Shown here: positions 21,283-31,399 of the stretch, piece after piece
How the letters are laid out: every line of letters begins with the position of its first letter
Numbering within the stretch: the first letter of the stretch is position 1
Source: Ryuthela nishihirai
Taxonomy: Eukaryota; Arthropoda; Arachnida; Araneae; Heptathelidae
DNA: 64,000 bases
Direction of reading: 5' to 3'
Assembly: GCA_038380435.1 (NCBI GenBank)
Contig: JAWZYU010000057.1
Span: 186,001-250,000, forward strand
The notes under the pieces: generated by a model
The model's input: only the letters and a program-made list of their open reading frames with translations
What the model was told of the DNA's origin: nothing
The model's database searches: none
Translations under genes and position numbers: made by a program

Positions 21283-21680
21283 CATAGTTCCTGTGAACGG
21301 TCCTATAATGGCATTCTCGACAATTCTGCACTCCGAACTTTAAGGCAACAGTTCGGTGAAGACCCTTTCCTCTACCAACAGGATGACGTTCCTGTCCACA
21401 AAGCAAGGATCATGCGTGAATGGATTCATGAGAGGGATGTCGAAGAACTTGACTGGTCTGCACAGATCCTGGATCTCAACACCATGGAACACTTTTGGGA
21501 TGAATTGGAACTCGGACTGCGAGCCAGCCGACTTGCCAGACATCAGTGACCGGCATCGCTAATGTTCTTGTGGCAGAAAGGCAGGCAATTCTAGCAGCAA
21601 CGTACCAAAATCTAGTGGGAAGCATTTCCCGCAGATTGGGGGGTTGTGGTAGCACCAAATGTTGCACCAACGAGACATTA
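21283..21680 (+). pseudogene. Tc1-like transposase, C-terminal part (right half of a split copy)
   Basis: It resumes with a VPVNG-like motif, then LRQQFGEDPFLYQQD, VHKARIMREWIHERDVEELDW, and EHFWDELELGLR in one frame, with substitutions in the usual SPDLNPIE block (reading ILDLNTMEH). Stops follow at about 21547. With 18861-19068 it forms one copy split by R. Confidence 0.82.
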
Positions 21681-21759
21681 ATTCCTTTCCTATTACCGGA
21701 AGGTTATTGATGAATGACTGTCTGGATACGTTTGTTCATATAATGTATTTGATAAATAC

Positions 21760-22305
21760 CGGGTGATCCAAAAGTAAGAGAAAAAGTAAAAATGCAATAA
21801 TTAGAAAAGTATAGATAGTAGCACGATGCGGTTTTCACAGAAAGACATGGAATTCTTTTTAAAACGAAAAATTTAATTGCCAGAATAGTAACATTTGCCA
21901 CCGACAGGTGGTGCTTCAGTTGTGAGGTAGTTTATACAGTGGCGCAGCGTAGTTCGCAACGCATCTAGGATTACAAATGTTCAATGTGACGGCCGTCATT
22001 CATGAGATTCGCTGTCAGACGTCGCACGACACTCTGCACAGCATCGAAGAGGGTTTCAGCTGTAATTCCTGTCACATGATGGCTAATAAATTCTTTCAGC
22101 ATGGACAATGACGTCGGCCGACCTCTGTACACCGCTACACAGCCACCTGTCAGTGACAAATGTAACTATTCTGGCAACAAAATTTTTCGTTATTAAAAAA
22201 AATCCTATGTCTTTCTGTGCATTTCTGTTAAACCCGCATCGTGCTACTGTCTGTACTTTTCGAATTATTGCCTTTTTACCTTTTCTGTTACTATTGGATC
22301 ACCCT
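21760..22305 (-). mobile_element. Deletion-derivative mariner-like MITE
   Basis: Terminal inverted repeats are GGGTGATCCAAAAGTAA(G) at left and TTACTATTGGATCACCC at right. Minus-strand reading gives RGRPTSLSMLKEF and RRLTANLMNDGRHIEHL, resembling the C-terminal tail of a large arthropod mariner-like transposase group that ends in GGHIEHL-type sequences. Only this tail remains, so the element is non-autonomous. Assignment to the family is from memory of the motif. Confidence 0.65.
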
Positions 22306-22384
22306 GTTCATCCCGTATCACTTCTGAATCCCACTGCTCTTCACGCAGTTGTCCATCAACCAGATTCTTAATTCTGTTAAGAAC

Positions 22385-22645
22385 AACCATGAAAGGACGC
22401 TATCTGGAGCACAAAGTAGGCTGATACCCGTCTAGTTATCAGAAGACCTGCGATTAACATTTTTAAAAATAGGTATAATAATGCCTCTGATAATATTCTT
22501 AGGAACAATACCTTTATCATTAAAGATATCAAGCATTTCCGTCAACCATGTTATAACAGACACATTCCCAACTTTAAGCATTTCGATAGTAATTTCAAAT
22601 AACCTTAGATTTTCTGTAAACAGAGATAACGAAATATTTTTTCTT
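22385..22645 (-). pseudogene. RTE reverse transcriptase N-terminal fragment, antisense
   Basis: Minus strand: IEMLKVGNVSVITWLTEMLDIFNDKG, then IIPIFKN and SSDN, colinear with 27410-27560 of the fuller RTE copy. It is broken on both sides. Confidence 0.8.
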
Positions 22646-22699
22646 TTTCTCATAATTGTAAAATAAATATTTTCCTTTTTATTTTTAATTAATTATATT

Positions 22700-22880
22700 C
22701 TTCCATCATCATCATCATCATCGTCGTCGTGGTAAACGTCATCAAAGAGCCATAGGCGTCGGAGGTCCAACCAGATCTTGCAATTTAATTCCCGAAGCAT
22801 ATTTGTCCTGAGTGTTCTGCATTCATTTTCATATATACGCAGAACGATAACAAAAGTGTCCTTTCTGAAGCATTGTCGGC
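22700..22880 (-). repeat. RTE 3' terminus with trinucleotide tail, antisense
   Basis: A (CAT)n/(CGT)n microsatellite at 22703-22730 is followed by a block inverted relative to TTGGACCTCCGTAGCCCATGG at 28620-28640. Short trinucleotide runs at the 3' end are usual for RTE elements. Confidence 0.7.
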
Positions 22881-23290
22881 ACAGGGACCAAAGACTTGCG
22901 AACAACTTCCGGTAGATTCTGGTTGGCTCCAGAATTTACCTTCTCGTCTGCTGTCCGGTATTCATACAAGCGGTGATGACACCACCAGAGACTGCAACTT
23001 CCGCTGTGCCTCGACGTGCAAAGGCGCTGCTACCACCAAATGCATCCCTAGGGAGCGATCAAGACTATAGCAACTAAACGTTCCTGGGAAAGGAAATGAC
23101 CCACGTGGTAGAGAGTGCAACATCAAAGAACTCTCAAGCCCTTGCTAATATTTGTTCCTTCTGATTGGCGGATGCTTACCACTGGAAGGGGCAGATGATA
23201 CCTTTCGTCAGGAGGAAGTTAGAGGGGAGACTGTTTTATGCGGAGAGATGAGAAACGTTAATAATATATAATAAATAATGTATAATAAAT
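22881..23290. other. Unrecognised sequence
   Basis: GC-moderate at first, AT-rich later. One open frame of 65 codons at 22873-23070 has no motif I recognise. Confidence 0.4.
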
Positions 23291-23295
23291 GACCA

Positions 23296-24385
23296 GGTGA
23301 TTGTGACCTGGTCATTTAGACCATGGTGTGCAAAAAAGTGCCGCGCAGAGCTAAAAAAACCCAACGTTAAAGAACACGCTGGATGGCCTTAACGGGAGGC
23401 TACCATCTGTCTCCCAACAGCTGTTCCACTGGGTCCCCTCCACCAACCTTCTCTGAGCCTTCGGGGTCCTTGTGGCCTGGTCATTTAGTCCATGGTGTGG
23501 AAAAAAGTGCCTCTCAGAAGTAAAAAATACCAACGTTAAAGAACACGCTGGATGGCCTTGACAGGAGGCTATCTCCATCTATCTCCCAACAGCTGTTCCA
23601 GTTGGTCCTCTCCATCAACTATCTCTGAGCCTCAAGGGTCATTGTGACCTGGCCATTTAGCCATTGTGTGCGAAAAATTGCCGCTCAGGGGTAAAACAAC
23701 TCAACATTAAAGAACACGCTGGATGGCCTTGACAGGAGACTGTCATCTGTCTCCCAACATCTTTTCCAGTGGATTCTCTCCCCCAACCTTCTCTGAGCCT
23801 TCGGCGGTCCATGTGACCTGGCCATTTAGCCCATTTTGTGCAAAAAATGCCGCTCACAGGCAAAACAAGCCAACATTAAAGAACACACTGGATCGCCTTG
23901 ACGGGAGGCTACCATCTGTCTCCCAACAGCTGTACCAGTGGGTCCCCTCCACCAACCATCTCTGAGCCTTAGGGGTCATTGTGACCTGACCATTTAGCCA
24001 TTGTGTGCGCAAAATTGTCGCTCAGAGGTAAAACAACCCAACATTAAAAAACACGCTGGATGGCATTGACGGGAGACTGTCATCTGTCTCCCAACAGCTT
24101 TTCCAGTGGATCCCCTCCCCCAACCTTCTCTGAGCCTTCGGGTCCTTGTGACCTGGCCATTTAGCCCATTTTCTGAAAAAAATTGCCGCTCATAGGCAAA
24201 ATAATCCAACAATAAAGAACACACTGAATGGCCTAGACGGGAGGCTACCATCTGTCTCCCAAGATCTGTTCCAGTGGGTCCCCTCCACCAACCATCTCTG
24301 AGCCTTTGGGGTCCTTGTGACCTGGCCATTTAACCCATGGTGTGCAAAAAAGTGCCGCTCAGAGGTGAAACAACCCAACCCAAAA
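23296..24385 (+). repeat. SINE-A module array, about 6.5 copies, headless
   Basis: Module blocks (CTGGATGGCCTTGACGGGAGG-type) recur at about 23380, 23550, 23721, 23891, 24055 and 24224, a spacing of 165-171 bp. The array starts inside a module and ends with AACAACCCAACCC. No tRNA-like head is present upstream. The units are more diverged than those at 48-50 kb. Confidence 0.88.
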
Positions 24386-24429
24386 CACTCTCAATTAAAA
24401 CAGATCAAATCGTGTGCTGTCTTCATAAT

Positions 24430-25103
24430 CATGTTACTGGTATAGGAACAAACTACAATTTTTGAAGTCATATTTGCAGGAAAACAATTTAATTCATTTT
24501 GAAACTTGTAAAGAGTTCTATGAAGAAATGAAGCCACTTAATAAAAGAGTTAATTTTGAAAAATTTGTTCTTAAATAAAGATATCCAAATTGAAGATTTT
24601 CTTAGAAGATTTTCTCAATTTGATGACCTAAAGCAAAATTTAAATTTATTCAGTAATCCATTGAATATTGATATTAGCACCTAGATCGTAAATATCAAAT
24701 GGAATTATGTGACCTTCAGGCCGACCCGATTATTGCATCTAATAGAGAAACTGGAAAAGAATTGTTCAAACTTTTACCTAAAGAAAAATATCCAAAAATG
24801 AAAGGTTTTGGAGTCCAAATAATTTCTCTGTTCGCAAGTACATATGTCTGCGAGCGCGCATTTTCTGATATGAAATATATAAAATCCAGGTACAGAAACT
24901 GCTTGACAGACTCTACACTTGAAAATATACTTCGGCTCGCAACAACAAATATCGATATGGACGTAAAAGAAATTATTGCCAACAACTACGGCCACAATGC
25001 TCCCATTAAATTTATTAAATATTTGAAAAGGTTTAGAAACTTTATATTAGAAGTAAATATTAACAGGATAAGACCTGTAGACATGGAACTCATGAGATGT
25101 TGA
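24430..25103 (+). pseudogene. hAT transposase C-terminal region (ZBED/GTF2IRD2-like)
   Basis: The intact part is the frame 24699-25103 (134 codons). It contains GFGVQIISLFASTYVCERAFSDMKYIKSRYRN and LTDSTLENILRLATT, the hAT C-terminal dimerisation region common to ZBED- and GTF2IRD2-type proteins. Upstream, 24430-24690 yields broken matching pieces (FEKFVLK followed by a stop, then IEDFLRRFSQFDDLKQNL). Zinc finger and most of the catalytic core are missing, so it is a remnant. Confidence 0.82.
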
Positions 25104-25149
25104 ACTGAAAAAAATTTGGTTTTGCCATGAGTGGGATTCGAACCCATAT

Positions 25150-25372
25150 TAAGTTATTTTCACTTATTATTTATCGTATAAGCAAAAAAATAGAATTGAG
25201 GTTTGTTAGATTTATTATTACTTATTATTTTTCGTATCAATATAATAATTTTTAGGTTTTTGAAGTTTATTATTAGTTATTATATTTCGTATAAATACAA
25301 TAATTTTTGGGGGTTTTGACGTTTATTATTACTTGTTATTTTTCGTATAAATACAATAATTTAGTGAAGTGA
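25150..25372. repeat. AT-rich tandem repeat of about 62 bp (3.5 copies)
   Basis: Units contain TTTATTATTACTTATTATTTTTCGTAT followed by ATACAATAATTTTT-like sequence. They lie between the hAT coding remnant and its probable terminal region. Confidence 0.7.
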
Positions 25373-25394
25373 CATAACTGATTTTTCAGTTACC

Positions 25395-25475
25395 TGCTAT
25401 GTCATATTATTTTATTGGCCCCCGAAATATTGGCAAAGCAAAAAATGGCCCGCGGGTTTATACAAGTTGGACGGC
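25395..25475 (+). mobile_element. Probable right terminal region of the hAT element
   Basis: GGCCCCCGAAATATTGG and GGCCCGCGGGTTTATACAAGTTGGAC resemble the subterminal and terminal sequence of ZBED-type hAT elements. The matching left end is not found, so the boundary is tentative. Confidence 0.5.
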
Positions 25476-25479
25476 ACTA

Positions 25480-25770
25480 CATTAAACGAAAGAAATAATT
25501 CTTCTAATCTTATGTCTAAATTTTTTACAAGTGCTTTTGTTAACTATGAAAAGCTAACAATCTTAATAACACAAAAATAACAATAGAGAATATTATTCTT
25601 AGCTTTTTTTCATTTGAAATGTTTTTTACAAAAATATTGAAGTCTCATCACGAATAGTTCAGTCAAATCATTTTCCATGCCATGTAATAGAATATATAAC
25701 TGATATCACACGTATTCAAAAGCACAAAGTTTGAATAAAAGTATCATCAGAGATTTCCAATTCTGTTTGA
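25480..25770 (+). repeat. Repeat R, partial
   Basis: It matches 20833-21110 (landmarks ATTAAACGAAAGAAATAA, GAAGTCTCATCACGAATA and CCATGCCATGTAATAGA). It runs directly into the 5' end of the RTE copy. Confidence 0.75.
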
Positions 25771-25828
25771 ACTCTTTGCTTCTATTGGCATCGTCAAATT
25801 CTACATTGGAGGAAGTCTTCCAGTGTAG

Positions 25829-26900
25829 ATGGCTTCAGCCTTTAGTGGTGGGGGAACGAGTCTTTGCCCCATTTCTACGATTTGGGAGCTGTTTGATATT
25901 GTCGGCATTCCCTCTCTCAATAAACATAGTTTCTTTAAACATCCCACTAACCATTTTCTCTCCATAGGTAGTTGCAATGTTAGGACTCTACACAGATATT
26001 ATCCTCTTGATGTCCTCACACAAGATTTCCACCTTTATAATTTAGATATTCTCGGCTTGCAAGAGACCAGATGGACAGATAAAGGTCAGATTCTTAAAAA
26101 TAATCTTAAATTTTTCTTTTCAGGGAGGGACGACAATAAGTATCACCAAGGCGTGGGTCTGCTTCTCAGCAGACATGCTAGTGATGCTCTTCTAGGGATA
26201 TGAGTGCATTAATGAAAGGTTTCTTACAACAAAATTTCAGACAAGCGTTAAAGACTTGAATGTTATATGCTGTTATGCCCCCACTAAGGATGCCGTTGAG
26301 GATGAGAAGGATAGCTTCTATGGACAACTTCAGGATATTTTGAATTCTGTCAAGAAAGGAGATATTACCCTTGTTCTAGGTGACTTCAATGCCAAAGTTG
26401 GTACTGGCTCTGACCTTTGGGGAGGAGTGATAGGCCCTTTTGGTATTGGTAGCTGCAATGGCAATGGGAAACGTCTCCTACAGGTAAGTAAACTCAATGG
26501 ATTCAAAATAACTAACACTTGTTACAAACACCGCGACATACATAAGTACGCATGGGTTTTACACGATGGGCTGCATAAGAATATGATTGGTTATATAATA
26601 ATTAACAGTAAATGGACTAGTTCTGTTAGAAATACCAGATCATATAGGGGAGCTGAAATTGGATCTGACCATTACCTTGCTAAAAGTCTCTTCCAAATTA
26701 AACTTAAAAAGTGTTGTGCTAGGGTTAGAAATCTTACTTTTAATACTGATGCTCTGAAAGATCCAGTTATAGACAAAGCTTACCATGATAGGTTACTTAG
26801 TCATTATGACAGTCATGGTATGCTTACTACTGAAATTGAGGAAGAATGGGATCATTTTCAACAGGCTTTTTTGGACATTAACAGTACTCTTTTAGTATAA
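25829..26900 (+). pseudogene. RTE AP endonuclease domain
   Basis: The first part (25829-26203) has SIGSCNVRTLHR, NLDILGLQETRW and GVGLLLSRHA. The second (26256-26900) has NVICCYAPT, LVLGDFNAKVG with the catalytic D and N, and GSDHYLAKS with the catalytic SDH motif. The two are separated by a one-base gain (GGG for GG, about 26197-26199): the antisense copy at 62030 lacks it. The enzyme nicks the target DNA. Confidence 0.87.
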
Positions 26901-27377
26901 AAGGAGCAGAGGAGACAGAATTATCTGAGTGATACGGCACTTAAGCTTTTTCAGAAATAAAGAACTGCAGGAATTTTCTTAATCAATACTCTACAAGTCA
27001 TAATAGAAAGCACTACAGAGAACTTAATAAAACGTGTAGAGGATCAGTTAGCTGCTGATAAGAATGTTTGGCTTGATGGCTTGGATGACAAAGCCGAGGA
27101 AGCAGTTAGACAACACAACGGCAGAGACCTGTATCAGATAGTTAATGTTTCGTCTGGTAGAAGAAAAACAGGTGTACATGGATTGAAGGATAAACAAAGT
27201 AAGGTTATAGAAGGTAAGGATTCTGCCATGGCTGGGTGGGCTGAACATTTCAGTGATGTTCTAAACAATATGGTTAGTTCTACTTCCATTGTTTGCAATG
27301 ATGATAGATGCATTGGTGGCTTTAATGTTGGCCCTATAACACAATCTGAAGTTATTTTCGCTAATTCTAAACATTAA
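26901..27377 (+). pseudogene. RTE linker between endonuclease and reverse transcriptase
   Basis: A frame with internal stops (26901-26960) and then open from 27081 to 27377, reading DLYQIVNVSSGRR and GWAEHFSDVLNN, typical of the RTE linker. It ends in a stop and the reading frame moves to that of the reverse transcriptase. Confidence 0.75.
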
Positions 27378-27417
27378 ACTTCATACATACCCAGGGATAG
27401 ATGAAATTACTATTGAA

Positions 27418-28671
27418 ATGCTGAGAGCTGGAAATGTTTCGGTTACCACTTGGATGACTGAAATTCTGAATATCATTTACGATAAAGGCATGGTTCCTAA
27501 GGATTTTACCAGAGCTATTGTTATCCCTATTTTCAAAAAAGGTGATCGCAGTTCTTGTGATAACTATAGGGGTATCAGCCTACTCTCTGTTCCAGGTAAA
27601 GTTCTTTCCATGATTGTGCTTAATAGAATTAAGAATCTGGTTGACAGTCAATTGCGTGATGAGCAATGTGGATTCAGAAGTGGTAGGGGATGTGTGGATC
27701 AGATATTTTCACTTAGGCAGACTCTTGAGAAATGTTTAGAATTTCAGAAACCTTTGGTTGCTAGCTTTGTTGATTTCAAAAAGGCTTTCGACTCTGTTGA
27801 TCGTCATAATTTGTGGTTGATTGTGAAATCATATGGTATACCAGACAAGTTAGTTAACATAATGAAAGCTCTCTATAATAACACTGAATTGTGTGTGAGA
27901 GTTGGTAAGGCTTGTAGTAATTGGTTTAGCATTACTTCTGGTGTTCGACAAGGGTGCATTTTGTGTCCTTTTCTCTTTAGCTTGGTTATTGATTATGTTA
28001 TGCGAAATTCACTTCAAGGGAAAGATTTTGGCCTTAAATGGGCTGGAGATACGAAAATTTCTTATTTAGATTATGCTGATGATTTAGCCCTTTTGGCAAA
28101 TGATGTTGATGAGATGAACTCTTTCATTCGAGCTGTTGATGAGACTGGTAGTAGAGTAGGTTTGGTTATAAACAGAGAGAAAACTAAAGTTATGAAAATT
28201 GGTCAGGCAGGCTGTGATTCAGTTATTCTGAATGGTTGCAGTCTTGAACAGGTATCACAGTTTAATTACCTTGGGAGCTATGTAACAGATAATGGTGATG
28301 TGCGACATGAGATTAACATACGAATAGGGATTGCTGCCGGGACTTTTAAGAATCTAGGGAGAGTATGGAGAAATAGGCGTATACACCTAAACACTAAAAT
28401 TAGACTGTATAATAGTTTGGTTCTTTCTAGGGTTAGTTATGGTAGTGAAACTTGGACACTTTGTAAACAAGATAACAGGAAACAAGATGCTTTTGATTCC
28501 AGATGCTTACGCAGTATCTTGGGTATTAGGTGGTTCAACTTTTTAACTAATGATGAGGTTAGGCAAAGGAGTCGGCAACCTCCTTTAAGCAGAATATTGT
28601 GCAGAGTAATATTATCTGGTTGGACCTCCGTAGCCCATGGCTGGATGATGATGATGATGATGATGTTATAG
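27418..28671 (+). CDS. RTE reverse transcriptase, open frame of 417 codons
   Basis: Motifs in order: PIFKKGDRSSCDNYRGISLL (residues about 39-58), CGFRSGRGCVDQIF, FVDFKKAFDSVDR with the first catalytic aspartate (about 117-129), SGVRQGCILCPFLF, and YADD at 28072-28083 with the two catalytic aspartates. FNYLGSYVTDNG and SETWTL follow. The C-terminus is odd: after RILCRV the frame enters the 3' end early because about 220 bp present at 36697-36917 are missing. The last residues (a run of Met) read the microsatellite. Confidence 0.9.
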   Translation: MLRAGNVSVTTWMTEILNIIYDKGMVPKDFTRAIVIPIFKKGDRSSCDNYRGISLLSVPGKVLSMIVLNRIKNLVDSQLRDEQCGFRSGRGCVDQIFSLRQTLEKCLEFQKPLVASFVDFKKAFDSVDRHNLWLIVKSYGIPDKLVNIMKALYNNTELCVRVGKACSNWFSITSGVRQGCILCPFLFSLVIDYVMRNSLQGKDFGLKWAGDTKISYLDYADDLALLANDVDEMNSFIRAVDETGSRVGLVINREKTKVMKIGQAGCDSVILNGCSLEQVSQFNYLGSYVTDNGDVRHEINIRIGIAAGTFKNLGRVWRNRRIHLNTKIRLYNSLVLSRVSYGSETWTLCKQDNRKQDAFDSRCLRSILGIRWFNFLTNDEVRQRSRQPPLSRILCRVILSGWTSVAHGWMMMMMMML

Positions 28672-28799
28672 ATGAATAAACCATTCCACCATCCAACTTC
28701 ATCTTATTGAACAATAGCTAACTAATGATGGGAATTCACCCTCGGCCGGTTTTTCCACAAACATCTTTTATTATTGTTAGGAATTTTTAATAGGAAATC

Positions 28800-29535
28800 T
28801 TCCGCGTGAGTTCAAAAGAATGTGAATCATCCATCACTGCTCCACCACCGAGTAGGAAGCCCTCGTCATAATATTTGCAATCACCCATTTCAAACGGTAT
28901 CTCTATGGACACCGATTCACAGTCCGTATTTGATCACTTCCCCTTGTCATAGCTAATGAAGCTTAAAGAGTTTTCCAACAGATGTGCGAAGTGGAACCTC
29001 ACACTCCAGGATTATGATATCGATGTCGTGTATCACCCATAGGAACATAATATTCTCTTTGATACCCTGTCGCGAAACATACAGGCACTTGAGAAGGACG
29101 CACACCCTCCCAGCCAATTAGGAGACTGATCCCTGCTGAGGGAGATGTAGATGGAGGACCCTGCCCTCAGGGGGATTATAGATGCCTTGGAAGGTCAAAA
29201 CACTAGCCTTGCCACGAACGCCCCTGACCCTTTCTACATGGAAATTTGGTCCAAATGAAAAATTCCTCTTTCATTTGGACCAACGAAACTCTGGCACTGA
29301 CGTCATAGAGCAACTGGTTGTACTGTTCAGTCTAAGAGGCCAAATTTTAGAGTTGTGTCTCGATAACCCTTGTTCAGTTCTCCTGGGTGAGGACAAAACA
29401 CAACAGAGAGTTGAATCCAAATAATATTGGTCAGGAATGTAGTCCGACATTCGCGACTATGTGCAGACATGCATTTTTGGCTACAGAGGTGCGCCTATGA
29501 TGAAAAGCCAAAGGGGAAAATATTCCGACGCTCTC
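28800..29535 (+). pseudogene. Ty3/gypsy pol remnant: RNase H end and integrase zinc finger
   Basis: Broken frames read FSNRCAKWNLTLQDYDIDVVYHP and LSRNIQAL at about 28975-29090, the end of the gypsy RNase H/connection region. Later LGEDKTQQRVES, YYWSGM, DIRDYVQTC at about 29385-29475 match the HHCC zinc-binding start of integrase. Many stops are present and no LTRs are seen nearby, so it is an old fragment. Confidence 0.78.
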
Positions 29536-29690
29536 CCCCTCCCCTTTGTAATTAGGAAAAACTCTCGAAAGCAAATTATATCTAAAATCAGTTTCACTTG
29601 AGTTTCTCTTAATCCCTTGTGCCGTCGAAATAAGATTCAGACACTCAGCTGTCGGGCATGAGGTTAAACTAATTTAATGTGATCAGCGAG
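29536..29690 (-). repeat. Inverted copy of the 13830-13985 repeat
   Basis: It contains CAGACACTCAGCTGTCGGGCATGAGGTTAAAC and GTAATTAGGAAAAACTCTCG, both found inverted at 13860-13985. No coding sequence is present. Confidence 0.75.
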
Positions 29691-29996
29691 GGTTGGGTTG
29701 GGTTATTTTACCTCTGAGCGGCACTTTTTTTCACACCATGGCTTAAATGCAAAGGTCACATAGACCTCGAAGGCTCAGAGAAGGTTGGGAGAGGGGACCC
29801 ACTGGAACAGCTGTTGGGAGACAGATGGTAGCCTCCCGTCAAGGCCATCCAGCGTGTTGTTTAACGTGCACAGGGTATGGCTCTCCCGCACACGGGGCCA
29901 CGGCTTAACGTCCCATCCGACGGACGGCGGCCTTTCCAATCCCATCGGTGTCCCCTACTGACCGTGGGCAAGGCGGGGAATTTTGCGGAGATAAAT
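29691..29996 (-). mobile_element. SINE-A, head-truncated, antisense
   Basis: An inverted tail and one complete module with most of the body, stopping at GCGGAGATAAAT. The tRNA-like head is missing. The junction leads straight into an antisense LINE ORF1. Confidence 0.87.
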
Positions 29997-30343
29997 GAAG
30001 GTTGTTGACTTTCAACAGCTGAAGCGTACGATTTTTTGAGACTAAAAGTAGAGATGCAGTTATTCGCAAAGTGTCCGGGCAATTTGCATCGTCAGCATAA
30101 TTTAACGATGCCTGGATAGTAAATTGTGGCATTAAAGCCAGCAATAGTAATGAAATTGGGGATGTTCTCATTTAGCTTGATCTTCAGAATTCTATTGCCC
30201 GTTTCAATTATTTGAAAGCGTTCTTCAAAGTAAAACTCATCTTCGATATGGAGAATTTCTCCAAATTTGGACAGTTCGTTGGAAACATCTTCATTCAATA
30301 TAAAAAAAGGCAGGTTTGAGACAATAACCTTTTTTATTGAAGG
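29997..30343 (-). pseudogene. LINE ORF1 (gag-like nucleic-acid-binding protein), C-terminal part
   Basis: Minus strand reads KKVIVSNLPFFILNEDV, then GNRILKIKLNENIPNFI, then a CCHC zinc knuckle ending CKLPGHFANNC (about 30065-30115). The first knuckle cysteine is followed by an in-frame TGA where a Trp codon would be expected. Such RRM-like-plus-knuckle proteins are ORF1 of Jockey/I-type LINEs and package the LINE RNA. It is the downstream half of a copy whose upstream half is at 31115-31357. Confidence 0.75.
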
Positions 30344-30896
30344 GTTGGGGTGGGTTGTTTTACCTATGAGCGGCACTTTTTTTGCACACCATGGGCTAAA
30401 TGACCAGGTCACATGGACCCCGAAGACTCAGAGAAGGTTGGGGGAGGGGACCCACTGGAACAGCTGTTGAGAGACAGATGGTAGCCTCCCGTCAAGGCCA
30501 TCCAGGGTGTTCTTTAACATTGGGTTGTTTTACCTCTGAGCGGCACTTTTTTGCACACCATGGGCTAAATAGCCAGGTCACATGGACCACGAAGACTCAG
30601 AGAAGGTTTGGGGAGGGGACCCACTGGAACAGCTGTTGGGAGACAGATGGTAGCCTCCCGTCAAGGTCATCCAGCGTGTTCTTTAATGTGCACAGGGTAT
30701 GACTCTCCGGGACACGGGGCCACGGCTTAACGTCCCATCCGACGGACGGCGGCCTTTCCAAGCCCATCGGTGTCCCCTACTGACCGTGGGCAGGGCGGGG
30801 AATTTTTGCGGAGATAAACCTCAACGCTGACCCAGCTGGGACTCGAACCTGGGAACTAGAGATTACGAGCCTGGCGCGCTACCGACTGAGCCACCC
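30344..30896 (-). mobile_element. SINE-A with two modules, antisense
   Basis: Inverted tail at 30345-30375, two modules (tail blocks at 30355 and 30530), body, and inverted head to 30896. It inserted within the LINE ORF1. Confidence 0.9.
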
Positions 30897-31110
30897 CGTC
30901 CCGTGGCCGAGTGGTTAGCGTGCTTGGCTACTGACCTAAGGGACCTGGGTTCGAGCCCCGGGTAAGGCATGGATGTATGTGTCGTTTTTCTGCTGAGGTC
31001 CTGCCATCCTCTCAGACCTTCTTCTGTGGCATAAAAACTGACAGGCTCCTGTCAGACCTCTGTGGCAAGCAGCTGCTTGAGGGGGCATTTATTTTTATTT
31101 TTATTTTTAT
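30897..31110 (+). mobile_element. SINE-B, full length, head-to-head with SINE-A
   Basis: Its head starts with GTCCCGTGGCCGAGTGGTTAGCG (box A) and box B GGGTTCGAGCC, followed by the full body and a tail of TTTTTA repeats to 31110. The two SINE heads meet directly at 30896/30897, so their Pol III promoters point away from each other. Confidence 0.92.
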
Positions 31111-31114
31111 GAAA

Positions 31115-31357
31115 AGTGAAAGGAATCTCAATCTCATTTATTTTCAAAACATTAGTTTGATTGGGCCTTTCAGTGGCTTCACTAGAAGTAAGTGTGACAA
31201 TTGCAACTCCACAATTGATGGATCGCGCTACTTCAATTAAGTCATGAAAATCAGAACTAAACGTATCTAGGAGAGGAGAAATTAAATCCTTAATATCAAG
31301 GTCTTTCAGCATGAAGCGAAAGGATCTGCTCAATCTCGGATCATTTAGAGAAAACAT
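31115..31357 (-). pseudogene. LINE ORF1, N-terminal part
   Basis: Minus strand begins MFSLNDPRLSRSFRF and runs to LKINEIEIPFTFH, where the inserted SINEs begin. The end matches the place where ORF1 proteins lead into the segment found at 30343. No signal or membrane segment is seen. Confidence 0.6.
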
Positions 31358-31399
31358 GACAAAATTTATAACAATAAACAGTAAAAGTCAGTACGAAGC

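Larger units (their letters stand above)
25771..28680 (+). mobile_element. RTE-clade LINE, longest copy
   Basis: A nearly complete non-LTR retrotransposon: AP endonuclease, linker, reverse transcriptase, and a short 3' end finishing in an ATG/GAT trinucleotide run at 28648-28668. It would move by target-primed reverse transcription. Frame breaks at about 26198, 26898 and 27370, plus a deletion in the reverse transcriptase tail at about 28609, make it inactive. Other loci in the window carry 5' or 3' pieces of the same family. Confidence 0.9.

Noticed and set aside
18873..21680. R repeats considered as LTRs of a retrovirus-like element
   Set aside because: No TG...CA ends, primer-binding site or pol genes lie between direct R copies, and R occurs in both orientations. 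The class is left open.
25829..26203. Host gene similar to craniofacial development protein 2
   Set aside because: That label is commonly given to RTE endonucleases. Here it is followed by an RTE reverse transcriptase and repeats at three other loci.
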